From Chara braunii (taxonomy: Eukaryota; Streptophyta; Charophyceae; Charales; Characeae), in NCBI GenBank assembly GCA_003427395.1, contig BFEA01000072.1:3282636-3309613 (forward strand): a stretch of DNA of 26,978 bases. The letters run 5' to 3'. A model generated the notes under the pieces. That model ran no database searches. It was not told the origin of the DNA and was given only the letters and a program-made list of their open reading frames with translations. Shown piece after piece: positions 17,903 through 26,945 of the stretch. Every line of letters starts with the position of its first letter. Positions within the stretch are counted from its first letter, which is position 1. The translations under genes and the position numbers were made by a program.

Positions 17903-18720
17903 CGAGATCATTGCAATCCTGATGGAAAAGGACATCGAGCAAGCATGCCTTCGCCGAGCGGATAAGTGGGGGAAGGTGGTCCAGTACGACGAACTTATAC
18001 CCTATCGGGCAAGGCAAAAGATGACCGCTATCGACTTTCAGTCAATGGACAAGTCCATGTTCTACCCGACAATGGAATTCTGGACACTGGAGATGCAACG
18101 TAAACTTTTAAGTTGGATGACACATGCGAACCTGCCGCCATGTATAAGAAGGAGGGCATCGGTAAATGGAAAAATGTTTATTATGGTTCTGGCTGGTTAT
18201 GCGATTCACGCTTTCGTAAACGAGGAAGGGTTTTATGTGTTGCTTTCGAAGCTCGACATGGAATGACACATTGTGCGACACGAATCGATAGAAGCAGACT
18301 GTTGGGCGACGAAGAAACGGACGATGAAGAATTCTGGATATCCCGGCACGTGATGCGCTTTTGTAGTGTGATTAGGGACGCAATGTTGCTTTATATTAGC
18401 AAAAGAACATGCATTGTTGTTACAAGTGCTACAAAGGTACTTCGTTGGGTGTACACTACAAGAATAGTGCAGAAAATGAAAAAGACAAAGTTGAAAAAAA
18501 AAATTGGTATGAAGCAACTCTGCCAGCGGATGAACGGGGAATCTCGTTGCTTATTGCTCACCTGAATGGTGAAAACAACTTCATCTTCAACGTGAGCAAG
18601 CAGGGACAAGCTTTACATGAAGACACTCGATCATCAGGTTGTCAGAGAGTGGTCGGGTGTCATGACGAAATCAGCCATCGGATTGTGGGAAGATCGAACG
18701 GCAGGATGGAATGTTAGCGA
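17903..18720 (+). pseudogene. Unknown gene fragment, exon-like, with frame changes
   Basis: TTTGTTTTGCAAAACAG at 17886-17902 looks like a splice acceptor. The frame after it is open to TGA at 18264 and protein-like (IAILMEKDIEQACLRRADKW, then FIMVLAGYAIHAFVNEEGFY). Protein-like sequence then continues in a second frame (EEFWISRHVMRFCSVIRDAM, about 18310-18440) and a third (NWYEATLPADERGISLLIAH, about 18500-18600). A piece ending REWSGVMTKSAIGLWEDRT (about 18640-18700) lies in another frame. Either the gene is broken by frameshifts or short introns separate the parts. It follows the fourth hairpin minisatellite array. I recognise no family. Confidence 0.45.
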
Positions 18721-19260
18721 AATGGTGGGATGATCGGTCGTAGCGTGGTAGGATGGCATGCTCAACCGGTTGAATGGCACAATGGTAGGCGGTTGGGATG
18801 TTAAGGTGGCAGATCGGCAGGGTTGCAGCATGGCATGATGGCTGAAGGCTACGATGGCGGGTTGCATAAATGCTTCGATGACGGGATGGTAGTGCGGCAG
18901 AGTGCAGGGTGGTGACATATGACGATTGTCGAACATCGTGGAGACGTTTGACTATTGGGTGATAGGATGTCATATCGAAGCTCGTCCATGTCATGGTAGG
19001 ATGGTTTGATGTTAGCAGTGTGTGGCTATAGGATTTTTAACGGGGTGTGACATGGGAGGATTGTCAAACATCGTGGAGGCGCTTGACTATTGGGTGATAG
19101 GACGTCATATCGAAGCTCGGTCATCACATGATTGATGGTTTGATGTTAGTGGGACGGTCGGATGGTGCGTTGGTCGGATAGTGAGAATGATAGGTTGTAG
19201 GTCAACGACATGATTTTGTGTTAGGATGGTGCTTGGCTGCGCTAATGGGATTCACATACA
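18720..19260. repeat. Degenerate GGATGG repeat with a ~135 bp direct repeat
   Basis: The plus strand carries many variants of GGATGGCATG and AGGATGGTTTGATGTTAG. Two clear copies about 135 bp apart start near 18912 and 19047; both contain AACATCGTGGAG, then TTGACTATTGGGTGATAGGA, then GTCATATCGAAGCTCG and end TGGTTTGATGTTAG. ORFs on the minus strand rich in S, H and P come from the repeat. Confidence 0.85.
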
Positions 19261-19570
19261 GTCCCATGGGTTAGGCAAACCTGTTAAAATTGTATACTAG
19301 GTGTGTTGTTGGTAATGACATTGACGTTGAAGGGATCGAGGGAAGAGTCATAATGGGTTCCTCTTAATGTATAGAAGAGGAAACATGTGGAATGATTATG
19401 AGTATTTGTGATGTGAGATGGCCTCTTACTCAGAACGGGAGGGGGGGGGGGGGGGGAAGGGTGTCAAAGCTTGCGAATTGTTAAAGATGTATATGGCAGT
19501 GACAGATGTGCATGTTAGTGACAAAATATAAAACATATGCTACATTATTTGTGTCGTGTTTATTCTTGTA
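19261..19570. other. No gene seen; G16 run at 19441-19456
   Basis: Sixteen consecutive G form a candidate G-quadruplex. The rest is AT-rich and could be the end of an intron, because an acceptor-like TTGTATTGCAG ends at 19576. Confidence 0.5.
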
Positions 19571-19577
19571 TTGCAGG

Positions 19578-20669
19578 ATGAATGTCAACCACAATGCATC
19601 GCACAACAACGCATCATCGACTGACACTTCCTCACAAGCCAACAATTCAAATACATCGGCATTGGATCTCATAATACTCGACAAAAATATATGGGAAAAT
19701 GATATCGTTAGCATAGACTATCGGTATTTGCACCTTGTCCGAAATGTCGCGTCGGACGGTGAAATCCCCATGTCTTGGTTCATGGGAGACAACGGCATAG
19801 AGCTTCATCGCGACGATGGCAAAAACTTTTGGTACTTGTACTAGTTGGAGCAAGAAGTTGATGTGGAGCCTGACGACGAGGACAATAATGAAGACCCTGT
19901 TACTCTAACGGAGATGATTGACGCGTGGAAAACATTGTGTGTAAAGCAGCAATGGTCAGAGCAGGATAGGAAACACGTCAAACAATGTGCTTGGTTTTGT
20001 CTCGGAAAACCGAACCTGTCGTTTCCGATCTTTGTAGATTTTTATGGTCGAATCCGGGTGTTGAATCGTAACACCACCGTTGTGACACTTTTCACAGCGG
20101 CCAAGGTGAACGATAAAAAAATCAACACGTTTTTCCTTGCTAGAGAGGAGTTTTACAATATCGCACTCATATCTCAGGAAGCATTCAACAACCGTACATT
20201 CGCTAGATCGCTTGGGCGATTTAAAACTCGAATATCCCACGATCATGCTCTAAGGAAAGAGCTCGACATGAGGATAGAATGCTTAGTGCACAGTCAGGTT
20301 CATTATCTGTTTGACAATTATGATGAGATATCATGGACCGTCGAACATCGGGGTGACACGTTAGACGTTCTTTTCAATAGAAAAAAGTACACATGTGAGG
20401 GGAAGAAAGCAGTGACATTTTCTACAGGTTGGCGCAGAGACGTGTACGACTGTCCTTACTGTGGCAATAGACACATTCATCTTTAGCATAGTTTTTAGAG
20501 TACGAAGTTTTGTAGCCCTATAACTATGAAGTCTGGAAAGAGGCCGAAATTTTATAAATTCATTAGCATCAACGACGATGTGTATGAAATAGACATTCAC
20601 TGCACACTGCGGCATATAATAGAAGAGCACGCGATTGGGGAAGCAGTCCCGGGATTGTGGTTGGAGTAA
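19578..20669 (+). pseudogene. Unknown protein with three in-frame TAG codons
   Basis: TTTATTCTTGTATTGCAG ends at 19576, a good splice acceptor, and an ATG follows at 19578. One frame runs to TAA at 20667, broken only by TAG at 19842, 20484 and 20496. The N-terminus is rich in N, S and T, followed by KIWENDIVSIDYRYLHLVRN. After the first TAG come an acidic stretch (VEPDDEDNNEDP), RKHVKQCAWFCLGKPNLSF and, near the second TAG, VYDCPYCGNRHIHL, which has the look of a zinc ribbon half. The last piece is 47 residues from ATG 20526. I recognise no family. The neighbouring DUF7869-like gene suggests it belongs to a mobile element, but nothing in it proves that. Low chance of being a plain two-gene arrangement. 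Confidence 0.55.
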
Positions 20670-20906
20670 TGTACGCAGTGACTAAGTGTCAAGACCTCAA
20701 CAAAAGAACATACATAAAACTCCGTTTGTAAAACAGTAAAGTCAGACTGCAATTGTACAAGAAACCTGTGTATGGACTCAATGCGAAAGAATTACAACAT
20801 ATATTGATCAGAAGCAAAGTGTGTATACATATATGCATGTGTTTGCGAATAAAACTAAGTGTGGTTGTGTGTGTGTTAATGTGTGTGTTCGTGTGTATGT
20901 GCATCC

Positions 20907-20910
<4 letters not shown>

Positions 20911-20979
<69 letters not shown>

Positions 20980-20990
20980 TGTATCTTGAA

Positions 20991-21040
<50 letters not shown>
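20911..21040. repeat. (GT)n microsatellite in two blocks
   Basis: GT runs at 20911-20978 (34 repeats) and 20999-21040 (about 21 repeats), separated by CTGTATCTTGAAGTGTATAT. Shorter GT-rich sequence extends left to about 20865. Such alternating tracts can adopt Z-DNA. Confidence 0.97.
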
Positions 21041-21043
<3 letters not shown>

Positions 21044-21059
21044 GTGTGTCTGCAATAGA

Positions 21060-21665
21060 CACAGTGTCATGACTACGAGAAACAAATGTATGCTAATTTC
21101 AAAAAGGGATTGTACAATACTCGAAAACACACCAATTAACTGAATAAATTTGTTTTGTAGAAAACGAAGCTACTCGTCAGAAGACGAATCAATGACAATT
21201 CAGTCGTAGCCATAAGTAAAACACACAAGTAACACACAAAACAATAACAAACAAGTGCAAACGCCTGAAAAATCTATGTTACACTGCACATGACAATAAA
21301 ATAATGAATGCACAGAATACACAAGCCAGGAAGAAAAAACAGAGAAATAATGAATAAAATGAGCTACTGTCGCACAAAAAATAGGGATAAGTACACAATG
21401 GAAAAAAAAACAAAGCATCAAGTGCTCCATATACGTGAAATGGATATGTGAAAGAAAAAAAAAAAGCAAAAAAACATCAAATAATAACAATAAGCACACG
21501 CCACAAAAACGATGGACACAAGCAAAGTTGCAATAAAGTGGTTGTTTTCAAAGTTAAATTAATGACTAAGTCACTACAAAAGAGCAAACCTATAAAAATC
21601 AAACAAAATTGACATAAAATTTGCACATGTGCAGCATAGAACCATAGGATCATATATGTCACATT
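21060..21665. other. AT-rich, no gene seen
   Basis: Rich in A on the plus strand, with runs such as AAAGAAAAAAAAAAGC near 21451. No repeats or ORFs of interest. It lies downstream of the LINE ORF1 remnant, where an ORF2 would be expected, and none is present. Confidence 0.5.
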
Positions 21666-23835
21666 TTAAAAAAAAATCTCTTGATTTGGACAAAAAAATA
21701 GGGACTTCAATTTCGTGAAAATAGTAAAAAATGTCAGTTTTAACGAAATGTCAGTTTCGTACAGCGCTTTCGCGGTTTTCATGATCATCGCTGGTGTGGG
21801 CGAACATTCCACCACTTGAGAGGGAATTTTCGGAGCACCGTCTTCGTCCGTCAGAGTTAGTAAGAACACCCGATCATCCGCCTTGGTGCAGAGGAGAGGG
21901 ACGAAGCATCTTTGGACCGTCTCCATCTGATTTCGCTCCAGCGGCACTGGGCCCCTGTTGCCTGTCTGTGTACCTTTGTGACATGTGTCCTTCACTGCGC
22001 TTGACTGTGTCGAACTCTCCAGTGAGGAGGAGGATGCAAATTTCTGTAGAGCTCCATAGTCCGCCTCACAACATTCGTTGCCCTACCTGACCTTGGACCT
22101 GGAGGATTTCGAAGTTTTTGACAGTTCTTCTGCAATTGGTGGGTAGGCTTTCGGACGGGCACATGTGACCCAAGGCCTGGAGCCTCCTTCCTGTCCTTTT
22201 GGGAGCTCGGATTGGTTTTGCCTCCAGGTTGGAGTGAGATCTCCCCGGCTCCGTCTCGATCCCTCCTTCCAGGTGTCCCACCTCCTGCTATTCGCCCTCT
22301 GTGTACGTCTGCTACCACCGCTCCTCTCTTCCCACCTGGAGAAATCCAGTGTGGCAGCTCCCCGTCCGGCGAAGCTCCTCCAGTCATAGTAGTTGTCATT
22401 CGGGTACCGAGTTTGGGGTTGATTTATATGGTAGCTCTGATGAGGTTGCTGTTGTTCCCTGAGCTGGTGTTGATGCTCCATGCTTGCGAACCCCACTGGT
22501 TGCTGTTCATGCCAAGTCATGTGCGTTGGGTCCCCCATCAGCACTATGTCCATCTGATTGTTTACATAGAAATCCCTCTCTGCCTAGCATCCTGACCAAT
22601 CCCTCCTTGGATAGGAGGAAGGGGGCAGAGACAAACCCATGTTGATGGCTTCCTCCTCTTCCCAACCTCTGGCTCCTCTTTGGAATTCACCCCCCTGTCA
22701 GTGGGCGATCCTTTGGGCATTGCCTTGTGCCCCGGACAAGTGCCTACCCGACGGACCAGCCCACTGACTGTTTGCTCCTGTGTCTCTTCCTATCTCTCTC
22801 GACAGAGGCAGTTGAGTTCGACTGTGGCAGGCCACACCCGCCTCGTTCTGCTGCAGGTGTCCAGACGGCTGAGGCCAAGTGGGGCCTTGACTCCGAACCC
22901 TGCCGATGGGATGTTGTTGTGACCTTGTCGGATCATTGGTGTCTTCCGCTCACACTTGTGAAACTCGTTCATGGTCCTGCAGGTGTTGTCTGAACCTCAG
23001 TTTGTGACCACCAAGTCTTTTCCCATTTCCCCCACGATCGTCCGCCTTGGGTTTGAATTTCAGGAAGTTGTCCTTCAAAGTTAGTATGAAAGTACCACCT
23101 ACATTTGCGACACCAGTCAGTGTATGGTGTTACTATTTCTACTTTTAAACTTTCCCCCTTCGGCGATTGGATGGTCAGATCGCCTTTTATCCTGGTCCTT
23201 GAATCAGGTGGCATTTCAAACTTGACGTTCATTGATTTCGGCTTGTCTCGGTCGTATTCCAATGACTACATCGACGAGTACCCTCCGAAGATGGCTTCCA
23301 CCGCGCTTCCTAAGTAAAAGTACTCTTCCAGGGGGACTCTCAGTGCCATAATCCAGAACTTGGATTCAACTTTCTGGATTCTTATGTCTTGCAGCTCTTG
23401 TTTCGACAGCCGTGGTCTGAAGTGGACTCTGTAATTCTTCCCCTCCAACTTTATCGTCATTTCCTTCTATTGAAACAACCAATCTGCAATCTCTTTGACT
23501 TTAGCCACATATGAAGCTACATTTGGGCTTTCAAATTTGACCCTGCCCCGCCTTGCTTCAGGCTGGAAAAGCTTCTTCACTGTCCAACCGTCTTCATATG
23601 CTCTAATCAGGTCTTCTTTGACAGCTCTTGAGAGCGATCGAGCACCTCCCCAAAACACTACAATTACTGACCTCTCTTTTAACCACTGCTCCTTTACTTC
23701 CTCTACCTCCTCATTGACTACAATTTTTTTCCCTCCTTCATCCTCCACCACCTTTCCTAGTTGGATGCCCTTTGGGCACACTCCCTCATCATAGCATTTG
23801 CTCACCGATTCTCTTACACGAAAGAAGATTAACAA
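21666..23835 (-). pseudogene. Decayed L1-type LINE ORF1, truncated
   Basis: On the minus strand one frame runs from 23835 to about 22970, broken by TAG (23467-23469) and TAG (23266-23268), with TGA at 22969-22971. It encodes WLKERSVIVVFWGGARSLSR, then RVKFESPNVASYVAKVKEIA, EYFYLGSAVEAIFGGYSSM and VEIVTPYTDWCRKC followed by RWYFH, a C-x2-C-x4-H zinc-knuckle start. Order and character match ORF1 of plant L1 elements (DUF4283-like domain then zinc knuckle); this is by similarity of pattern. A second frame then carries 22553-21666 (QPVGFASMEHQHQLREQQQ, later GRGAATLDFSRWEERSG), broken by one TAG (22083-22085) and ending in FLLTLTDEDGAPKIPSQVVE and a T-rich coding end. The join between frames lies about 22560-22750. 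No endonuclease or reverse transcriptase follows, so this is a fragment. Confidence 0.6.
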
Positions 23836-23867
23836 CAGTCGTATTTTTCATCACCACTTCAGGACAC

Positions 23868-24033
23868 CCTTCACCACTCGAGGATGCAGCCTGCCTAAAC
23901 ATGTGGTTTTCAGGGTCTTCGGACCTTTCACCACTTCAGGACATTGAAATCCAGAATGGTCCTGAAGTGGTGAAAGCTCCGAAGACCCCGAAAACCACCT
24001 GTTTAGGCAGACTGCATCCTCAAGTGGTGAAGG
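23868..24033. repeat. 73 bp inverted repeat with 20-base loop
   Basis: Left arm 23868-23940 and right arm 23961-24033 match over all 73 positions with five mismatches and no gaps (about 93%). Arms contain GATGCAG, CTGCCTAAACA, GTCTTCGGA and TTTCACCACTTCAGG. The loop is 23941-23960. It lies directly upstream of the LINE ORF1 remnant. Confidence 0.95.
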
Positions 24034-24060
24034 GTGGTTTTCATGGTCTTCGGACCTTTC

Positions 24061-24290
24061 ACCACTTCAGGACCATTCAGGATTTTTCAGACTGCCCAAA
24101 ACTCTCACTTGACCACTTCAGGACACCCTTCACCACTTCAGGACCATTCAGGATTTTTCAGACTGCCCAAAACTCTCACTTGACCACTTCAGGATGCAGT
24201 CTGCATAAACATGCCGTTTTCAGGGTTATCGGACCTTTCACCACTTCAGGACCATTCAGGATTTTCAAACTGCCAAAAACTCTCACTTCA
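24061..24290. repeat. 51 bp direct repeat, three copies
   Basis: Copies at 24061-24111, 24132-24182 and 24240-24290 each start ACCACTTCAGGACCATTCAG, followed by GATTTTTCAGACTGCC and AAAACTCTCACTT. Copies 1 and 2 are almost identical; the third has small changes. Spacers (GACCACTTCAGGAC, GATGCAGTCTGC) are drawn from the same sequence as the neighbouring 73 bp inverted-repeat arms. Confidence 0.93.
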
Positions 24291-24478
24291 AAATTTTCAT
24301 TCCTGAATTTCAGCTACCCGATAACCGCTTGTGTTTTACACTTGCGAGGTTGCCTTGTCTTGCCTGCTCCGTAATTGGACGGTGTACATCCCCTCTTGAC
24401 TGCGATGTCATTGTGAGACGTTGTGGGCGTGCGGCTCCTCCAACTCGCCTTGCTGCCTCCGGAGGGCCGTCGTAGGCT

Positions 24479-24580
24479 ATTGCTTGATTAGATAAGCAAT
24501 CGTAGCACTTACCTTTCTTCTCCCCGAGGTGGCAAGAATGCCACAACTTCCGATCTATGTCAACCAGCAACACGTCTTTG
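24479..24580 (-). CDS. Possible exon with consensus splice donor
   Basis: On the minus strand a frame reading VLLVDIDRKLWHSCHLGEKK runs from about 24573 to 24513 and meets AAAG followed by GTAAGTGC, an exact AG/GTAAGT donor, with the intron starting at 24512. Inside that putative intron ATTGCTT/AAGCAAT forms a 7 bp hairpin (24479-24500). No acceptor or second exon was identified. Function unknown; the segment is too short for a family call. Confidence 0.3.
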
Positions 24581-25390
24581 TTGTGAGCCCGATGACTTTA
24601 CCGGGTTGAAACTTCGGTAAAAAAGGAAAACCAGAGGAAAATCCGGTTCGGTAACTTTTCCCTAAATCTTTTACTCTCACTTTCTCTTCTAGATCCGTGA
24701 GTCCGTAGTGGTGATTCACCTTCGCTGATTCAGCTACTCTAGTGAGTGTCCCTATCTAATTCGTAGGAAATGGTCGTGTCTAGTGCGATTTTTACTCAGT
24801 GATAGCAAAGTCGATTAATCCCCGCCAGTCCGAATTGACCCTGCATCGACTCTCGGATGCTTCAGTATCGTGGACTTTGTCGAGTTTCCTCCCAATTGAG
24901 GAGAGAAGCACCGAGCATCGGTCAAAATTAACACCGCCCTTCCTCCTTTCGGTAAGAGAGATGCATCGAGGCCGCTTACGAGTACACCTCCGTGCTCACG
25001 AAGCGGAGCACGCGTGTCTCGTTTCCCACTCCCCGTCGTGACGGCGGGGCTGGCGGGCGAACAGCGCTCGCGAAAACCATGGAGCAATGCCGGTAACGGA
25101 GCGCTACGCTACCCCCCCGCTATTGGCGCTCCCCCCTTTCACGGTAGGGACGACAATTCTTGAAAGGCAGGTGTGACATTTTCAAATTTCCGTCTCCTGC
25201 AGGCGAGAGCAAACGAATTTGGGAGGGTGGCTGTCGAGCGTACCACATTCTGACACCTGTTGAATTTTTTTTGACCTGCAATTCTTCGAAAGTCCGTGTG
25301 GCAATGCAAAATTGTTGAAAACCTGGCTTTCCCGTGTGGTGCGCCCCTTAGTTAGGGCCTCGCCTCGGTCTCCGTTTCAACAGTTCAAGC
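24581..25390. other. No gene seen
   Basis: Mixed sequence; GTGCTC/GAGCAC at 24991-25010 and a CCCC-rich run near 25112-25119 are the only structures. The overlapping ORFs at 24799-25087 look random. Confidence 0.4.
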
Positions 25391-25399
25391 AAGTGGGAG

Positions 25400-25482
25400 T
25401 GCACTAACCGCACCAACTGGATACGAACCAGCACCACTGCACTGTTGAAAAACACATACAGGCCTGAGTTCGAACTCCACTG
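25400..25482 (+). repeat. Dispersed repeat with pol III B-box match, copy 2
   Basis: ACTGTTGAAAAACACATACA followed by GGCCTGAGTTCGAACTCCAC is related to 7527-7556. GTTCGAACTC fits the B box. On the opposite strand, 25400-25435 carries GGTTCGTATCC and then TTGGTGCGGTTAGTGCAC, which resemble T-arm and D-arm sequences but in the wrong order for a tRNA. This fits a rearranged tRNA-derived SINE. No cloverleaf is claimed. Confidence 0.4.
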
Positions 25483-25686
25483 AAGCTGAGGAGTAAAATA
25501 CTACACTTCTTGAATTACCTACCGGTAGCGCCGGGCCCAAGTCCCACTTACCCCGATTCTTAATCTCTGCTGGCCGCTGATCATCGTAATCTACGGTCAG
25601 AAGTTGAGACTTCGGGTAAGTTGGACTTGGCCCCCGGTCAGCGAGCGGCATGATGATATATATATGTCAACGCCAACGGGATTCGA

Positions 25687-25709
25687 GGTAGGTAGGTAGG
25701 TAGGCAGGC
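25687..25709. repeat. (GGTA)n tetranucleotide run
   Basis: Five units of GGTA/AGGT in a row, followed by AGGCAGG. Confidence 0.9.
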
Positions 25710-25887
25710 TGGTCCGTTGGTTGATGTTTTGCGTCTTTCCGCCCGCAGTGGAGATCATGGATCTTGTGCGGACCTCGATTCCAAGGTACTGAACGAGGAC
25801 TTCAACGGTGCCGGAGTTACATCATCGCAGCCGTTGATCTGAAGATCCTCAGGCCTCGCGCCACTTGTTTTTTTTTTATAAAGTGAC

Positions 25888-25950
25888 CACATGCACAAAA
25901 AGCAAAAAAAAATGGCCGCACATGCACAAAAAGCAAAAAAAAAATGGCCG
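25888..25950. repeat. 31 bp tandem duplication
   Basis: CACATGCACAAAAAGC, a run of A and ATGGCCG occur twice, starting 25888 and 25919. The second copy runs into the first copy of the dispersed ~60 bp repeat. Confidence 0.93.
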
Positions 25951-26023
25951 TGTATCTCCGGGTGTTCTAGCGGAAGATTCATTCCCATTTTCGACATTTG
26001 GCGAGAAGCGGAGCGAGGGCCTT

Positions 26024-26194
26024 AGGGCCAGATGCCACTAGCAAAGAGGGTTGGAAATAAGCTCTCTGAATCTGGACGTGTTTGTGGAGAGGTGCAAAAA
26101 AATGTGATTGGTCTGCTAATCTGCATCTCTGTGTGGAACACGTCCAGATTCAGCCACTTATTTCCAACCCTCTTTGCCAGTGGGATCTGGCCCT
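26024..26194. mobile_element. 171 bp foldback (MITE-like) element
   Basis: The left arm 26024-26082 and right arm 26137-26194 are inverted copies of about 58 bp with roughly four base changes and one small gap, around a 54-base centre. Arms contain AGGGCCAGAT, AAAGAGGGTTGGAAATAAG and GAATCTGGACGTGTT. This is the structure of a foldback or MITE-type element. No clear target-site duplication is visible. A polymerase or transposase partner is not present in the window. Confidence 0.8.
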
Positions 26195-26525
26195 TAGCGT
26201 GGCCTGTGTTTCGGTTTGGGAGTAGTCAAACGAGACGCTGGGCTTCGCTCCACTACTCTCCGCATGCACAGAAGCCAACAAATATGGCGGTGTATCTTTC
26301 CATGTTTTAGCGGAAGATTCACTCTCGTTTTGCGCTGTATCTTTCCATGTTTTAGCGGAAGATTCACTCTCGTTTTGCACAATTGGTGAGTTTAGTGGTC
26401 GAGCCCCGATGCCCTATCTCATGTCTGTGATGTATGCTCGGGCTTTGGTTGGTCCTCATTCCGTCGTGGCATTCACTCGTGAAAACGGACCGTCTGATGG
26501 CCAAGCGTTTGCTGAGCACGGCTCA

Positions 26526-26597
26526 GGAGGAGGAGGAGGAGGAGGAGGAGGTGGTGGTGGAATGGTGTACTCACTCGTGGTCTATGCTCAACCGCCC

Positions 26598-26621
<24 letters not shown>
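26526..26621. repeat. (GGA)n-(GGT)n run and poly(T)
   Basis: GGA repeats at 26526-26550 pass into GGT repeats to about 26560. A T24 run lies at 26598-26621. The GGA run is the same motif as the large satellite at the left end of the window. Confidence 0.95.
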
Positions 26622-26630
<9 letters not shown>

Positions 26631-26883
26631 CTTGCTTGGTATTAAAAGGACAAGAACGGAGGCCCCGATTTTCGATGTTGGATGGATGGGTAAAGCTGTC
26701 AATGCCACTTCTTCACTCATAAATAGGGCGTCGACGGAGTATTTGCCAAATGCAGAAAAGACAAAAAAAAGATGATGGCGGTGCATCTCTCCATGTTCTA
26801 GCGGAAGATTCATGCTCATTTTGTTTTGTACATTTGGTGAGTAGTGCGGTGATGCCCATAGGCTCGGTCAGAATTAGAATTAC

Positions 26884-26945
26884 AAAAAAAAAGAAAAAAA
26901 GGAAAAAAAAGAAAAAAAAAAGAAAGGAATTTTTTTTTTTTTTTT
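26884..26945. repeat. A-rich and T-rich runs
   Basis: A-rich sequence broken by single G (26884-26927) is followed by T17 (26929-26945). This can fold back on itself. No gene lies to its right before the window ends. Confidence 0.9.

Larger units (their letters stand above)
25944..26841. repeat. Dispersed ~60 bp repeat, four copies
   Basis: Copies lie at 25944-26005, 26284-26332, 26335-26390 and 26774-26841. The shared sequence is ATGGCGGTGTATCTYTCCAT followed by GTTYTAGCGGAAGATTCA, then CATTTTG and, in three copies, CATTTGGTGAG or close. The middle two are in tandem. On the minus strand the unit reads as a repeated MNLPLEHGEIHRH-like peptide in three places, in short ORFs; this may reflect an old coding origin or chance. 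Confidence 0.9.

Noticed and set aside
12026-20669. Alternative genetic code with TAA/TAG for glutamine
   Set aside because: TGA also interrupts the frames, and TAA, TAG and TGA end other ORFs normally; decay explains the data with fewer assumptions.
20689-21143. Cysteine/valine and threonine/histidine repeat ORFs
   Set aside because: They lie on the (GT)n microsatellite.
24799-25087. Overlapping ORFs of 80-90 residues on opposite strands
   Set aside because: Neither has protein-like character, splice support or recognisable motifs.
25400-25482. tRNA gene
   Set aside because: Only T-arm-like and D-arm-like sequences are present, in the wrong order; no acceptor stem or anticodon arm can be folded.
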